A stretch of DNA of 53,790 nt. Source: Pseudomonadota bacterium (GTDB taxonomy: Bacteria; Pseudomonadota; Alphaproteobacteria; Sphingomonadales; SMXR01). Both the position numbers and the translations under genes were made by a program. The stretch lies in NCBI GenBank assembly GCA_022566215.1, contig JADFJJ010000001.1, positions 1-53,790 of the forward strand. The letters are read 5' to 3'. Under the pieces are notes generated by a model. The model did not search any database and was not told where the DNA came from. It saw only the letters and a list, made by a program, of their open reading frames with translations. Below, piece after piece: positions 32,511-41,231 of this stretch (within the stretch, counting starts at the first letter, position 1; each line of letters begins with the position of its first letter).

Positions 32511-34055
32511 ATGCGCATCAAACAGCAAATGGCAATGGTGTTTAATCTGGACAAGTGTTTGGGGTGCAATACCTGCACGCTGGCCTGCAAGAACGTGTGG
32601 ACCAACCGCGAGGGTGCGGAATACATGTTCTGGAACAATGTCGAGACCAAACCCGGCATCGGCTATCCCAAGGAATGGGAAAACCAGGACAAGTACCGTG
32701 GTGGCTGGCAGCACCGGCCGGGAAAGGACAGCCCGGGTTTGCGTGTCGCCTCCAGGTTCTGGGAGATGATGAACCTTTTCTACAACCCGGTGATGCCGCA
32801 GATGGAGGATTATTACGGCAAGGGACCGTTCACCTTTACCTACGAAGACCTCCACAGCGCGGAACAGACGAAATACTCGCAACCGGTCGCGCGCCCGAAA
32901 TCGATGATCACCGGCGAGGAGGACATCGACATCACCTACGGCGTCAACTGGGAAGACAATGCCGCCGGCACGCATGAGGGCGGAACCGGAAAGCACGACT
33001 ATAATTTCTCCGACATGACGGCGGAGGCCCGCAAGGTGTTTCTGGCGTTTCGCGACAGCTTTATGATGTACCTGCCGCGGATCTGCAATCACTGCCTCAA
33101 TCCCGCCTGCGTAGCCGCCTGCCCGAGCGGCGCCGCCTACAAGCGCGAGGAGGACGGCGTGGTCCTGATCGACCAGGACCGCTGCCGCGCCTGGCGGTAC
33201 TGCCTTTCCGGCTGCCCCTACAAGAAGGTCTATTACAACTGGCGGACCGGCAAATCCGAGAAGTGCGTGTTGTGCTATCCGCGCATCGAAACCGGACAGC
33301 CGCCGGTGTGCTTCCAGGCCTGCCCAGGCCGGATTCGCTATATGGGGCCGCTCCTTTATGATCTGGACCGGGTGGCGGAAACGGCCAACGCAGCGGAAAA
33401 AGACCTCGTCTCATTACACCGTGAGATCATTCTCGACCCCCATGACCCGGACATTATTGCTGCGGCAAAACGTGACGGTGTCAGCAGCGCCTGGATCGAC
33501 GCCTGCCAGCGTTCACCGGTTTACCGCATGGTCAAGGACTGGGAGATTGCGCTGCCCCTCCATCCCGAGTTCCGAACCCTCCCGAGCCTGTTTTACATCC
33601 CGCCGGAGAGCCCGGTGGCCAACGCGGTGGAAAAACGCAAGTGTTACGACATGGTCGGCAAAGGTACCGTCCTTCCCAATCTTGAGGAGTTCCGCATCCC
33701 GATCAAATATCTTGCGCGGATGCTGGCCGCCGGAAACGAGGAGGAGGTCGGCAAGGCGCTGAAGCGCCAGCTTGCCGTGCGCTATTTCCGCCGCACCGAG
33801 CGGGTCGAGGGCGTGATCGACACCGCACCCCTCAAGGCCGCCGGTCTGACGGAAGCGGACGCGCGCGACATGCACCGTCTCTTGGCGCTGGCCCATTTCC
33901 ACGAGCGGTTCGTGATTGCCACGACCCGGCCCGAGGAGACCGGGCACTCCCCGTATGTTGAACGTGGTTTTGTTGGATTTGACGAGCTGGCGCCGGGCAA
34001 GACCCCGCCGCGCCGCCGGTTTCTCCACGGCCGGAAAACAGGAGTTGAAAGTTAG
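32511..34055 (+). CDS. narH: Nitrate reductase, beta (iron-sulfur) subunit
   Basis: The 514-residue electron-transfer subunit with four iron-sulfur clusters. Cysteine groups are CLGCNTCTLACKN, CNHCLNPACVAACPSGA, CRAWRYCLSGCPYKK (with Trp in place of one cysteine, the mark of the [3Fe-4S] cluster in NarH) and CVLCYPR with CFQACPGRIRY. The track begins at 32487; the ATG at 32511 is correct because it follows the narG stop and begins MRIKQQMAMVF like other NarH proteins. It passes electrons from the NarI haems to NarG and lies on the cytoplasmic side of the membrane. The narJ gene follows after 49 bases. Confidence 0.94.
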   Translation: MRIKQQMAMVFNLDKCLGCNTCTLACKNVWTNREGAEYMFWNNVETKPGIGYPKEWENQDKYRGGWQHRPGKDSPGLRVASRFWEMMNLFYNPVMPQMEDYYGKGPFTFTYEDLHSAEQTKYSQPVARPKSMITGEEDIDITYGVNWEDNAAGTHEGGTGKHDYNFSDMTAEARKVFLAFRDSFMMYLPRICNHCLNPACVAACPSGAAYKREEDGVVLIDQDRCRAWRYCLSGCPYKKVYYNWRTGKSEKCVLCYPRIETGQPPVCFQACPGRIRYMGPLLYDLDRVAETANAAEKDLVSLHREIILDPHDPDIIAAAKRDGVSSAWIDACQRSPVYRMVKDWEIALPLHPEFRTLPSLFYIPPESPVANAVEKRKCYDMVGKGTVLPNLEEFRIPIKYLARMLAAGNEEEVGKALKRQLAVRYFRRTERVEGVIDTAPLKAAGLTEADARDMHRLLALAHFHERFVIATTRPEETGHSPYVERGFVGFDELAPGKTPPRRRFLHGRKTGVES

Positions 34056-34104
34056 ACCTGACGCCCGGGAGGTCCAGACGCCAAAACGTATCGGAGATCT
34101 GATA

Positions 34105-34788
34105 ATGAAAAAGACCCAGCTGATATCGGCCTACCGCGTGATCTCGGAGCTGTTTCTGTATCCTGAAGACCGCGATGAGGATCGGATCAGGGCCGGAATG
34201 AAGGCGCTTGCGGGCGCGCCGGCCGCACTCCGAACACCGCTCACGACTTTCCTGACCACGCCCGCCGCGTCCGATACGGCGGAATATGTGGCGACACTGG
34301 AACTGGCGCCGCCGGTCCCGCTTTATCTTGGTGCATATCTCTTCGAGGAGCCCAAGTCCTGCCGCGGCGCCGGCATCTCGGGACGCAATAGTTACATGTT
34401 GGAGCTGGCCAATATCTACCGCCACTTCGGAGTCGAATTTTCCGGCCGTGAAATGGCGGATTTCGTACCGGTGGTGGTCGAATTCCTCGCCGTCAGCCTG
34501 GAACGCAGGGAAGAAGACCGGATCGGACTGCGCCGCTACCTTGTGGAAACCCTGCTGATCAAAGGCATTGAGTCCCTGTTAACGGCGCTCCGGAAACACG
34601 AGAGCCCGTATGTGCTTTTGGTTGACGCCCTCGGTGTCGCTTTGGCGAAAGATATTACGCTGATGGCCAAGGGGCCGAAATGGCAGCCTCCCGCGGAGGG
34701 CGAAGGTGTTGGTCAGGGGGCGCAGCCTTCCATCCATGGCATGCCAGGGGCCACCCGGCTAACCCAGGAAAATGGAGCAAAGCTATGA
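34105..34788 (+). CDS. narJ: Nitrate reductase assembly chaperone NarJ
   Basis: A 227-residue all-helical TorD/NarJ-family chaperone that binds apo-NarG until the molybdenum cofactor and FS0 cluster are inserted. Recognisable parts are SAYRVISELFLYPEDRDEDRI at the start and PLYLGAYLFEE, with ANIYRHFGVEFSGREMADFVPVVVEFLA in the middle. The track's start at 33916 lies inside narH; the ATG at 34105, with GGAG upstream, gives the normal length. Its stop overlaps the narI start as ATGA. The C-terminal 40 residues are Gly/Pro-rich and probably flexible. Confidence 0.9.
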   Translation: MKKTQLISAYRVISELFLYPEDRDEDRIRAGMKALAGAPAALRTPLTTFLTTPAASDTAEYVATLELAPPVPLYLGAYLFEEPKSCRGAGISGRNSYMLELANIYRHFGVEFSGREMADFVPVVVEFLAVSLERREEDRIGLRRYLVETLLIKGIESLLTALRKHESPYVLLVDALGVALAKDITLMAKGPKWQPPAEGEGVGQGAQPSIHGMPGATRLTQENGAKL

Positions 34789-35552
34789 CGAACCTGATTT
34801 GGGGTGTGTACCCTTATGTGGTTTTTACGCTGTTCTTCGTGGTGCCGGTCATCCGTATGGTGTTCCGTCCCTACAGTTTCACGACCCGGGCGAGCGGTCT
34901 TTTCGGCCATCGTCTTCAGGGCCTCGCCATGCTTCTGTTCCACTGGGGCATTTTTGCGGTCTTCTTCGGACATGTGGCAGGATTTGTCGGGGGCGGGCTT
35001 GGTCTTGACGCCTGGGTCGATCTCGCCTTCTACTGGCTGGCGCTGATCGGCGGTCTGATGGTGCTGGCCGGATCGGTGATGGCGCTGGTGCGCCGGCTCA
35101 CGGTGCCGGAAGTGCGCGCCATGAGCAACCAGCATGATGACTATCTGGTCCATATCTTCCTGATTGCGATCCTCGGGATTGGATTGTATCAGGTCGTCGT
35201 CGAGCAGATTTTCGGATTTGCCTATGTAGTCGCGCCGTGGTTCGTGAGCATCTGGACGTTTTCGCCAGAGCCGGAGATTATGGAGGGTGCCAGCCTGCTG
35301 ACCCGCGTCCACGTCTTCCTCGCGCTCACTTTCTTCGGTTATTTCCCGTTCACAAAAATGGTCCACTTCTGGACCGTGCCGATCAATTATTTCGTACGCC
35401 CCTACTTGGTGATGCGCACCAACCGGTTCCACAGCGAAGACCGGTGGGAATTTGCACTCAGGAGCGACAAATCGTATCTGATTTATTTAGGCGCAACCAT
35501 CCTCATCGGGGTGATCGCAATTTCGGCCTATGTCCAGATGGCTGTGGGCTAA
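34785..35552 (+). CDS. narI: Nitrate reductase, gamma (cytochrome b) subunit
   Basis: A 255-residue membrane protein with about five transmembrane helices that oxidises quinol and passes electrons to NarH. The two b haems are ligated by histidine pairs: LFHWGIFAVFFGHVAGF (ten residues apart, as in H56 and H66 of Escherichia NarI) and TRVHVFLALTFF with FTKMVHFW (the H187 and H205 equivalents). The start at 34785 overlaps the narJ stop; the track's 34680 start lies inside narJ. It ends the narGHJI block. narK1 follows after about 100 bases. Confidence 0.93.
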   Translation: MTNLIWGVYPYVVFTLFFVVPVIRMVFRPYSFTTRASGLFGHRLQGLAMLLFHWGIFAVFFGHVAGFVGGGLGLDAWVDLAFYWLALIGGLMVLAGSVMALVRRLTVPEVRAMSNQHDDYLVHIFLIAILGIGLYQVVVEQIFGFAYVVAPWFVSIWTFSPEPEIMEGASLLTRVHVFLALTFFGYFPFTKMVHFWTVPINYFVRPYLVMRTNRFHSEDRWEFALRSDKSYLIYLGATILIGVIAISAYVQMAVG

Positions 35553-35656
35553 CGGAGAAGCCGATCGGCGGCTGGGTGAGAAACTTTCCGACAATACTCT
35601 TTGATGAATCAGACCGGCAGAGCCGAAACCGCATGATAAAGAAGGGGGCCGTTTAA

Positions 35657-37003
35657 ATGCATATTCTTGACGGGGTGACTAAATCTGAACAAACACGGAT
35701 GTTAGTTACCAGTACGCTGGCTTTTACGGTCTGTTTTGCGGTCTGGACGATTTTTTCAATTCTTGGCCTGCAAATAAGGGAAAACCTTGGGCTAAGTGAT
35801 ACCCAATTCGGTATTCTGGTCGCCACCCCGATCCTGACCGGGTCCTTGAGCAGAATTTTCCTTGGCATCTGGACCGACCAGTACGGCGGGCGCCTCGTTT
35901 ATACGCTTTTGATGCTCTTAACCTCGGTCGGGGTGTGGCTACTGTCCCTGGTTGAAACCTACCCGATGTTCCTCCTTGCCGCCCTTTTTGTCGGTCTTGC
36001 CGGAGGGTCGTTTGCGGTCGGCATTGCCTATGTCTCGCGCTGGTACGAAAGGGACCGTCAGGGCACTGCCCTTGGTATTTTCGGAATGGGAAATGTCGGC
36101 GCCGCCGTCACCAACTTTGGGGCCCCTTATTTGCTGCTGGCGCTTGGCTGGGAACAAACGGCGGTAGTTTACGCCGGGATACTTTTTATCACCGCGATCC
36201 TTTTTTATCTTTTTACCAAGGAGGATCCGGCCACAGCCGAGAGGAAAGCCAAGAAGGAAAAAGTCATCCCCGCGCTGATACAGATGACACCCCTGAAGAA
36301 ACTTCAGGTGTGGCGGTTTTCCCTTTATTACTTCTTCGTATTCGGGGCTTTTGTGGCCCTGGCTCTTTGGTTGCCCCGCTATTACGTCGGGGTTTATGAC
36401 CTGAGTTTTAAAGAAGCAGGCTTTTTCGCCATGATGTATGCCTTGCCCGGCAGTATTTTCCGCGCCCTTGGGGGCTGGCTGTCTGACAAATTTGGTGCCC
36501 GGGCGATAATGTACTGGACCTTTATTGCCTCAATTATTATCTGTTTCTTTTTAAGCTATCCGGCAACCTCATACATTGTGGACGGCATAGAAGGGCCGAT
36601 TAAATTCACCATCAAAATGGGCCTGACCCCGTTCGTAATTCTGACCATTTTCCTGGGCTTTTTCATGTCATTGGGAAAGGCCGCAGTCTATAAACACATC
36701 CCGGTTTACTATCCGAATAATGTTGGGGCCGTTGGCGGCCTGGTTGGCCTGATCGGCGGCCTTGGCGGATTTGTCCTGCCCATCACCTTTGGCGTTATGA
36801 ACGACCTGATCGGGGTCTGGACCGCGTGCTTCATGCTGCTGTTCACACTGGTCAGTATCGCGCTGGTCTGGATGCATTTTACCATCCGGCGGATGGAGCG
36901 CGCCTATGTACCAGAACTTGGCGCCCTGCCTGAATTGCCCGAGATGAAAGAGATCCATAAAGCTCACCACCGCCTCAAGCCCAAAGCCAAACCTGCGGAA
37001 TAA
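35657..37003 (+). CDS. narK1: Nitrate/nitrite transporter NarK1-type (MFS)
   Basis: A 448-residue major-facilitator protein with 12 predicted membrane segments. The nitrate-porter signature regions are visible: GLAGGSFAVGIAYVSRWYERDRQGTA with GIFGMGNVGAA in the first half, and GLVGLIGGLGGFVLPITFG in the second. TPILTGSLSRIFLGIWTDQYGGR is the inter-helix motif of the family. NarK1-type porters are thought to import nitrate with protons. The C-terminus carries a basic, proline-rich tail. It is followed 23 bases later by narK2, and the pair probably belongs to the nar transcript. Confidence 0.88.
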   Translation: MHILDGVTKSEQTRMLVTSTLAFTVCFAVWTIFSILGLQIRENLGLSDTQFGILVATPILTGSLSRIFLGIWTDQYGGRLVYTLLMLLTSVGVWLLSLVETYPMFLLAALFVGLAGGSFAVGIAYVSRWYERDRQGTALGIFGMGNVGAAVTNFGAPYLLLALGWEQTAVVYAGILFITAILFYLFTKEDPATAERKAKKEKVIPALIQMTPLKKLQVWRFSLYYFFVFGAFVALALWLPRYYVGVYDLSFKEAGFFAMMYALPGSIFRALGGWLSDKFGARAIMYWTFIASIIICFFLSYPATSYIVDGIEGPIKFTIKMGLTPFVILTIFLGFFMSLGKAAVYKHIPVYYPNNVGAVGGLVGLIGGLGGFVLPITFGVMNDLIGVWTACFMLLFTLVSIALVWMHFTIRRMERAYVPELGALPELPEMKEIHKAHHRLKPKAKPAE

Positions 37004-37026
37004 ACCCATAATTTAGGAGAACAAAT

Positions 37027-38637
37027 ATGGGCAAAGACTTAAAAAACTGGGATCCGGAAAATGAACAATTCTGGGCAAGCGAAGGCAAAAAAATAGCCAC
37101 CCGGAATTTATGGATTTCAATCCCGAGCCTGCTGTGCGGGTTTGCGGTTTGGTTGTACTGGGGCATCATCACCGTTCAGATGCTGAATTTGGGCTTTCTG
37201 TTTGAAAAATCGGATCTCTTTACCCTGGCGGCCATCGCCGGTTTGTCGGGGGCGACACTGCGCATCCCCTCAACTTTTTTCATAAGACTGGCGGGAGGGC
37301 GAAATACGATCTTTTTCACCACCGCGCTGTTAATGATTCCGGCAGTAGGAGTGGGTCTGGCCTTGATGGATCCATCAACCCCCCTCTGGCAGTTCCAGGT
37401 CCTGGCCCTATTGTCGGGCTTCGGTGGCGGCAACTTTGCCTCCTCGATGTCCAATATCAGCTTCTTTTTTCCGAAAAAGGTTCAGGGGCTATCGCTCGGC
37501 CTCAATGCCGGGCTAGGCAATTTCGGCGTCACCACTATGCAGGTCCTAGTGCCACTGGTCATGACCATGGGCGTTTTCAGCGGCGGGTCGTTGATTTTAG
37601 AAAGCACCAGCGGCACCCTGATCGGGAAAATCCCGGCCGGGTCCGAAGCTTGGATTCAGAACGCCGGATTTATCTGGCTGGTGTTCCTGATCCCGCTGGC
37701 GTTCGCCTCCTGGTTCGGCATGAACAACATCACTGCCAAGCACGTCTCGCCTGATATCGGATCGCCTTTAAGCTCTTTTTCAAAAATTTCCGGGATGCTG
37801 TTAATCGGTTTCATGACCGCCTCGGCCGGTCTCTGGATGATGCTTCCGGAAGCGACCGGCGGCTCGGGCTGGGACGTCAGCAAATGGATTGTCCTGCCGA
37901 TTGTAATTGTCGCTACGGTCTTTTTGCTGAAGCTGATCCCGGGTGATATCAACAAAAGCCTCAAGCGCCAGTATAAGATTTTCGATAACAAACACACTTG
38001 GGCGATGACGGTTATCTACACCATGACCTTCGGATCGTTTATCGGCTATTCGGCGGCATTTCCGCTGGCTATCAAGGTGATCTTTGGTTTCAGCCATGTC
38101 ATGGGTCCGGATGGCGTGATCGATCACTCTGTCGTCAACCCCAATGGTCCCAGCGCCCTGATGTTCGCCTGGATGGGCCCCTTTATCGGCGCCCTGATCC
38201 GGCCCGTGGGCGGCTGGATTTCCGACCGTATGGGCGGCGCCAAGGTGACTCAGATCATCTCGGTTGTGATGGTCGCCAGTGCTTTGGGGGCGGCCTATTA
38301 CATGCGCCAGGCCTATGCCTCGGCGACGCCGGAGGAATTCTTCCTGCCATTCTTTATCCTGTTCCTGATCCTGTTCGCCGCCACCGGCATTGGCAACGGC
38401 TCGACCTTTAGGACCATTGCGGTTGTCTTTGACAGGGAACAGGCAGGCCCGGTTCTTGGTTGGACCTCGGCGGTGGCGGCTTACGGCGCCTTTATCATCC
38501 CAAAGGTTTTCGGGGAGCAGATTACCGCCACAACCCCTGAATATGCGCTTTATGGATTCGCCATCTTTTATAGCATTTGCATCTTGATCAACTGGTGGTT
38601 CTACCTGCGCCCGAACGCGTATGTGAAAAACCCTTAG
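37027..38637 (+). CDS. narK2: Nitrate/nitrite transporter NarK2-type (MFS)
   Basis: A 536-residue major-facilitator protein starting with the typical soluble lead MGKDLKNWDPENEQFWASEGKK. The nitrate-signature stretches are LSGFGGGNFASSMSNISFFFPKKVQGLSLGLNAGLGNFGV and, in the second half, GNGSTFRTIAVVF with LGWTSAVAAYGAFIIPK. NarK2 porters are usually linked to nitrate/nitrite exchange. NarK1 and NarK2 side by side are common in denitrifiers, often as one fused protein; here they are separate, 23 bases apart. AGGAGA precedes the ATG. After its stop a 645-base region without an intact gene begins. No strong terminator was seen. Confidence 0.88.
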   Translation: MGKDLKNWDPENEQFWASEGKKIATRNLWISIPSLLCGFAVWLYWGIITVQMLNLGFLFEKSDLFTLAAIAGLSGATLRIPSTFFIRLAGGRNTIFFTTALLMIPAVGVGLALMDPSTPLWQFQVLALLSGFGGGNFASSMSNISFFFPKKVQGLSLGLNAGLGNFGVTTMQVLVPLVMTMGVFSGGSLILESTSGTLIGKIPAGSEAWIQNAGFIWLVFLIPLAFASWFGMNNITAKHVSPDIGSPLSSFSKISGMLLIGFMTASAGLWMMLPEATGGSGWDVSKWIVLPIVIVATVFLLKLIPGDINKSLKRQYKIFDNKHTWAMTVIYTMTFGSFIGYSAAFPLAIKVIFGFSHVMGPDGVIDHSVVNPNGPSALMFAWMGPFIGALIRPVGGWISDRMGGAKVTQIISVVMVASALGAAYYMRQAYASATPEEFFLPFFILFLILFAATGIGNGSTFRTIAVVFDREQAGPVLGWTSAVAAYGAFIIPKVFGEQITATTPEYALYGFAIFYSICILINWWFYLRPNAYVKNP

Positions 38638-38786
38638 GGGGCAACAAGGATCAAGAAAATGAGCCATGTTCTGGATCAATTGATGTTCTTAAAAATATGC
38701 TGACAGTTTTTCTGGCGGCGGGCGCTTATTTAAAATGCATGTCAATGCAATAAGCACATTGATTGATCTGCGACACTCTTTTTTGA

Positions 38787-38886
38787 CTTTGGCTTTGCTA
38801 CACTAGAAAATGGCAGTTTTCTTGGATTTGAATTACAGCGTATTTCCATATTTACATGAAATGTTGAGTTAATGTGACAATGCCTT
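38787..38886 (+). repeat. 100-bp direct repeat, copy 2
   Basis: About 93 percent identical to 26731-26830 in the same orientation (seven mismatches by eye). It ends exactly where readable HIT-family sequence begins, which suggests that its arrival truncated that gene. The rest of 38638-39283 holds only the HIT remnant and unassigned AT-rich sequence. Confidence 0.75.
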
Positions 38887-39084
38887 CTAATTGAAGAAAG
38901 AAGAGAGTTTCTTCTCGGAAAGGATGGCTTAATTGCAGGGTTTAACATCGGGATAAACAATAGAGAGGATGCTGGTCAGGCTATTTTCTTTTGTCATATT
39001 CACCTACTACTCAGGCGAAGGGGTGATGTTGATAATCCCAGAGGTGGCGTTTAAGGAGTTATTCCTGAAAAGATGGGATATTAA
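38884..39084 (+). pseudogene. HIT-family (histidine triad) protein remnant
   Basis: This piece is too short for the ORF track, but the plus frame starting at 38881 reads as the C-terminal half of a histidine-triad nucleotide hydrolase: GLIAGFNIGINNREDAGQ, then FFCHIHLLLRRRGDVDNPRGGV. The family's first triad histidine is replaced (FFCHIH where FHLHIH is usual). An in-frame TAA at 39052 interrupts the conserved end; reading through it gives GVIPEKMGY, the normal C-terminus. The 5' half is missing and the frame upstream of 38881 has stops within the 100-bp repeat. It is therefore a decayed gene, broken at the repeat boundary and by a nonsense change. Confidence 0.75.
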
Positions 39085-39283
39085 AGCCGGCCCTTTTCCC
39101 TGTTATTCTCTGCTACACTAATTCCCAAATTGAAGAACTATCCTATTTTTCATGGGCTTGGTAAAAATTCGCCGCAGATAAACAATTATTTTCCTCCGTT
39201 TTCCTTGGATTACAGAAATTTTTCACGAGAGGTAAGTTCGGATGTGACTGCCCCCTCCGCCATCTAAAAAGGGGTCTGTATGA

Positions 39284-39646
39284 TCATCTTTTTCGCCGTG
39301 CGATCACAAGGCCATATATTACCATGTTGATGATGATGACAAAAACACCAACCCAGATTTGTATATCCCTGGTAATTTCACCGGGATAAATCAGTGGCAC
39401 AAGGTAGTACTCAATAAAGCCGCCAGAATAGCCTTCTTCGCCCGCTGTGATCCTCAAGCTTTTCTCGAGTGGCGTGAGCGGGCATCCCCAACCCTGGAAT
39501 TCAAGAAGCACACCCCAAACCGCAGCCGGGATGTGTGCATAAAGAATCCAGCGCCATTTCAGGACTAAAAGGCCTCCAGCCACCACAAAAATGACAAAGC
39601 TGAGGTGAAAAACCACTATTAAATCAGCTGCGATTGAGTGCCACAT
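39284..39646 (-). CDS. DUF2784 membrane protein
   Basis: A 120-residue protein with three likely membrane helices. It matches the DUF2784 pattern well: ADLIVVFHLSFVIFVVAGG, the central PAAVWGVLLEFQGWGCPLTPLEKSLR, GYSGGFIEYYL and YPGEITRDIQ. The function of this family is not known. The conserved histidine, tryptophans and cysteine could bind a small ligand or haem, but that is speculation. It stands alone between two non-coding stretches and is convergent with the HIT remnant. Its ATG is at 39646. Confidence 0.85.
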   Translation of the reverse strand: MWHSIAADLIVVFHLSFVIFVVAGGLLVLKWRWILYAHIPAAVWGVLLEFQGWGCPLTPLEKSLRITAGEEGYSGGFIEYYLVPLIYPGEITRDIQIWVGVFVIIINMVIYGLVIARRKR

Positions 39647-39824
39647 GAGAATAGGCCCTTATTTCTGGTCAAAACAAAATGTTCTTCATTGCTAACATAA
39701 TTTGAAGATTTTTGCTCTGAAACCCACCGTCCCCTCAACCTGATAGCATCAAACCGGCATAATTGCCGATTTTAGAAAATTGCTGTAAATTTCTTTTGGG
39801 GACAATAACAACGTAGGGATGTAG

Positions 39825-40031
39825 GTGATGAAAAAATTATCGGTTGCAGCAATTAGATTTCGTTTTCCTGACATATCCAGGCTGCTTCTTCTCGGGCTTT
39901 ATACTTTGACTTTTTATCTGGCGCCGGTGTTGTCACTTTCCTCAAAGCCGGAAGAAGTAAAATATTCGAGCTCCGGTAATCACCATTTTATTAACGCATT
40001 CGACAACTATTTTGAATTTGGGGATTATTGA
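39825..40031 (+). CDS. Possible small hydrophobic protein (68 aa)
   Basis: A short ORF starting MMKKLSVAAIRFRFPD with one hydrophobic stretch, LLLLGLYTLTFYLAPVLSL, and a polar tail. It could be an exported or membrane-anchored small protein. A GTAGGTG lies just before the ATG, a weak ribosome site. I recognise no family, and the surrounding region is poor in real genes, so it may be chance. Confidence 0.3.
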   Translation: MMKKLSVAAIRFRFPDISRLLLLGLYTLTFYLAPVLSLSSKPEEVKYSSSGNHHFINAFDNYFEFGDY

Positions 40032-40154
40032 AAAGGGCTGACATCTTTGTGCAGCTTAGGGACGGTTGCGTTTTCTGGGAGTAAGTAAAGCCAACCTTAG
40101 AATACAATCCGGCCGAAAACTTTTTGTGCGACGCTGATTAAATATGATCCGGCC

Positions 40155-40394
40155 ATGCTGGCTGAGACCGTTGCGGGCGCCGAGATTGCCCGGACCCGGG
40201 CCGAGTCTGATTTCCCGATCATCAGAAACTCCCTAGATGAAGCTTTTGAAAATGTCTTTTCCATCTTTACCGGTCTCAACAAGGCGTTGATCGGATTCTT
40301 GCTAATGGCGCTTTTAATTGTCTGGGTTACTGTTGCCGGACACGTTTTTTCGGTAGCCAAAAACCTCCCATCGAATACCCTTCGTAATGAATAG
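40155..40394 (+). CDS. Possible small single-pass membrane protein (79 aa)
   Basis: A short ORF with an amphipathic N-terminal part (AGAEIARTRAESDFPIIRNSLDEAF) and one membrane helix, ALIGFLLMALLIVWVTVAG. The frame stays open for about 20 codons upstream of the ATG but without another start. There is no clear ribosome site. Its composition is protein-like, so I list it with low confidence. No family was recognised. Confidence 0.35.
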   Translation: MLAETVAGAEIARTRAESDFPIIRNSLDEAFENVFSIFTGLNKALIGFLLMALLIVWVTVAGHVFSVAKNLPSNTLRNE

Positions 40395-40537
40395 CATTGT
40401 TGTAAATCTTTGCCCTGAGTGCAGCTCTTTTTAAAATTATAAAACAGCTCTTTCCATCGGAGCCAAAGGATTATAAAAAATAGCTGGAAAAAGCGTCAGT
40501 TTTCTTGCTATCAAAGGTCAAAAGAGGGAGAAGGCCC

Positions 40538-41104
40538 GTGGGGAAACCAGGAATGAGAAATATATTGATCGGCGCTATTATTATGGTCGCCGGATATTTG
40601 CTTAAAACTCAGTTTAATGACTGGGGTTTAAGTTTTCTTTATTACGTTTTTGAGGTTGGCGGACTTTTGATTTTTGCCCTTGGGGTGAAAACATTTTTCC
40701 AGGACAAGGGGAAGAGCGATGATGACCGGGCCGAGGAACACACGAATTTGAGAAACGAGGTTCTTTTGAAAACCCTGGCCAGGATGACTTACGCCGACAG
40801 CAATACCAAAGCAGTGGAAGTGCAGGCGGTTCAGAAGATTTATAAAAAAGCCACGGGGAAAAACATCACCGGGCCTGAAGTCAGAGTTGCCGCGCGCGGT
40901 GATTTGCACGAATCAAAAGGTTTTTCCAGATATCTTGCCGGCGTTAGGGATAAAATCTCGATGGAGGATAAAACCTTCATTATCAAGGCTATGGGCGATG
41001 TGGTTAAGGCTGATGGCTCAGTCAGCCCGGGTGAGGTGATTTTCTTTGACGAGGTGGGTAAAGCTTTCAGGTTAAATCCTTCAGAAATAGTCGACCTGAA
41101 ATAA
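40538..41104 (+). CDS. TerB-like domain protein with N-terminal membrane segments
   Basis: About 188 residues. Two hydrophobic segments (ILIGAIIMVAGYLL and LYYVFEVGGLLIFALGV) are followed by a cytoplasmic helical domain that resembles TerB/DjlA-type domains: LARMTYADSNTKAVEVQAVQKIY in the first half and VVKADGSVSPGEVIFFDEVGKAF in the second, with the acidic ADG-VS--E signature. Such domains bind metal ions and occur in stress proteins; the role here is unknown. I chose the GTG at 40538, seven bases after GGGAG, over the track's start at 40505. A strong terminator follows 27 bases after the stop. Confidence 0.65.
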   Translation: MGKPGMRNILIGAIIMVAGYLLKTQFNDWGLSFLYYVFEVGGLLIFALGVKTFFQDKGKSDDDRAEEHTNLRNEVLLKTLARMTYADSNTKAVEVQAVQKIYKKATGKNITGPEVRVAARGDLHESKGFSRYLAGVRDKISMEDKTFIIKAMGDVVKADGSVSPGEVIFFDEVGKAFRLNPSEIVDLK

Positions 41105-41130
41105 ACGGCTTCGAATTAATAACTGACAGG

Positions 41131-41164
41131 ACGGCCCGGCGCATTTTTCCGGGCCGTTTTTTAT
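41131..41164 (+). terminator. Rho-independent terminator after the TerB-like gene
   Basis: ACGGCCCGG and CCGGGCCGT form a nine-base perfect stem around a nine-base loop, followed directly by a T-rich run. It separates the TerB-like gene from the 2-aminobenzoate operon and is the clearest terminator seen in the window. Confidence 0.9.
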
Positions 41165-41177
41165 TTTTAGGGCTTTC

Positions 41178-41207
41178 TTGACTTTAAACATGGTTTAAGC
41201 TTAAACT
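41178..41207 (+). promoter_or_regulatory. Promoter with palindromic operator for the 2-aminobenzoyl-CoA operon
   Basis: TTGACT (41178-41183) and TAAACT (41202-41207) are 18 bases apart and form a plausible promoter. A perfect 14-bp palindrome, GTTTAAGCTTAAAC (41193-41206), covers the spacer end and most of the -10. A bound repressor would block polymerase. The MarR protein encoded as the third gene of the operon is the obvious candidate binder (inference). Confidence 0.6.
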
Positions 41208-41231
41208 ATATTTGTTCCAGGAGGACGAGCC

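Noticed and set aside
37801-38679. 292-aa minus-strand ORF
   Set aside because: It is an antisense shadow of narK2, rich in His, Asp and Arg as such shadows usually are.
40097-40360. 87-aa minus-strand ORF
   Set aside because: The opposite strand has the more protein-like reading, with a membrane helix; this ORF looks like its shadow.
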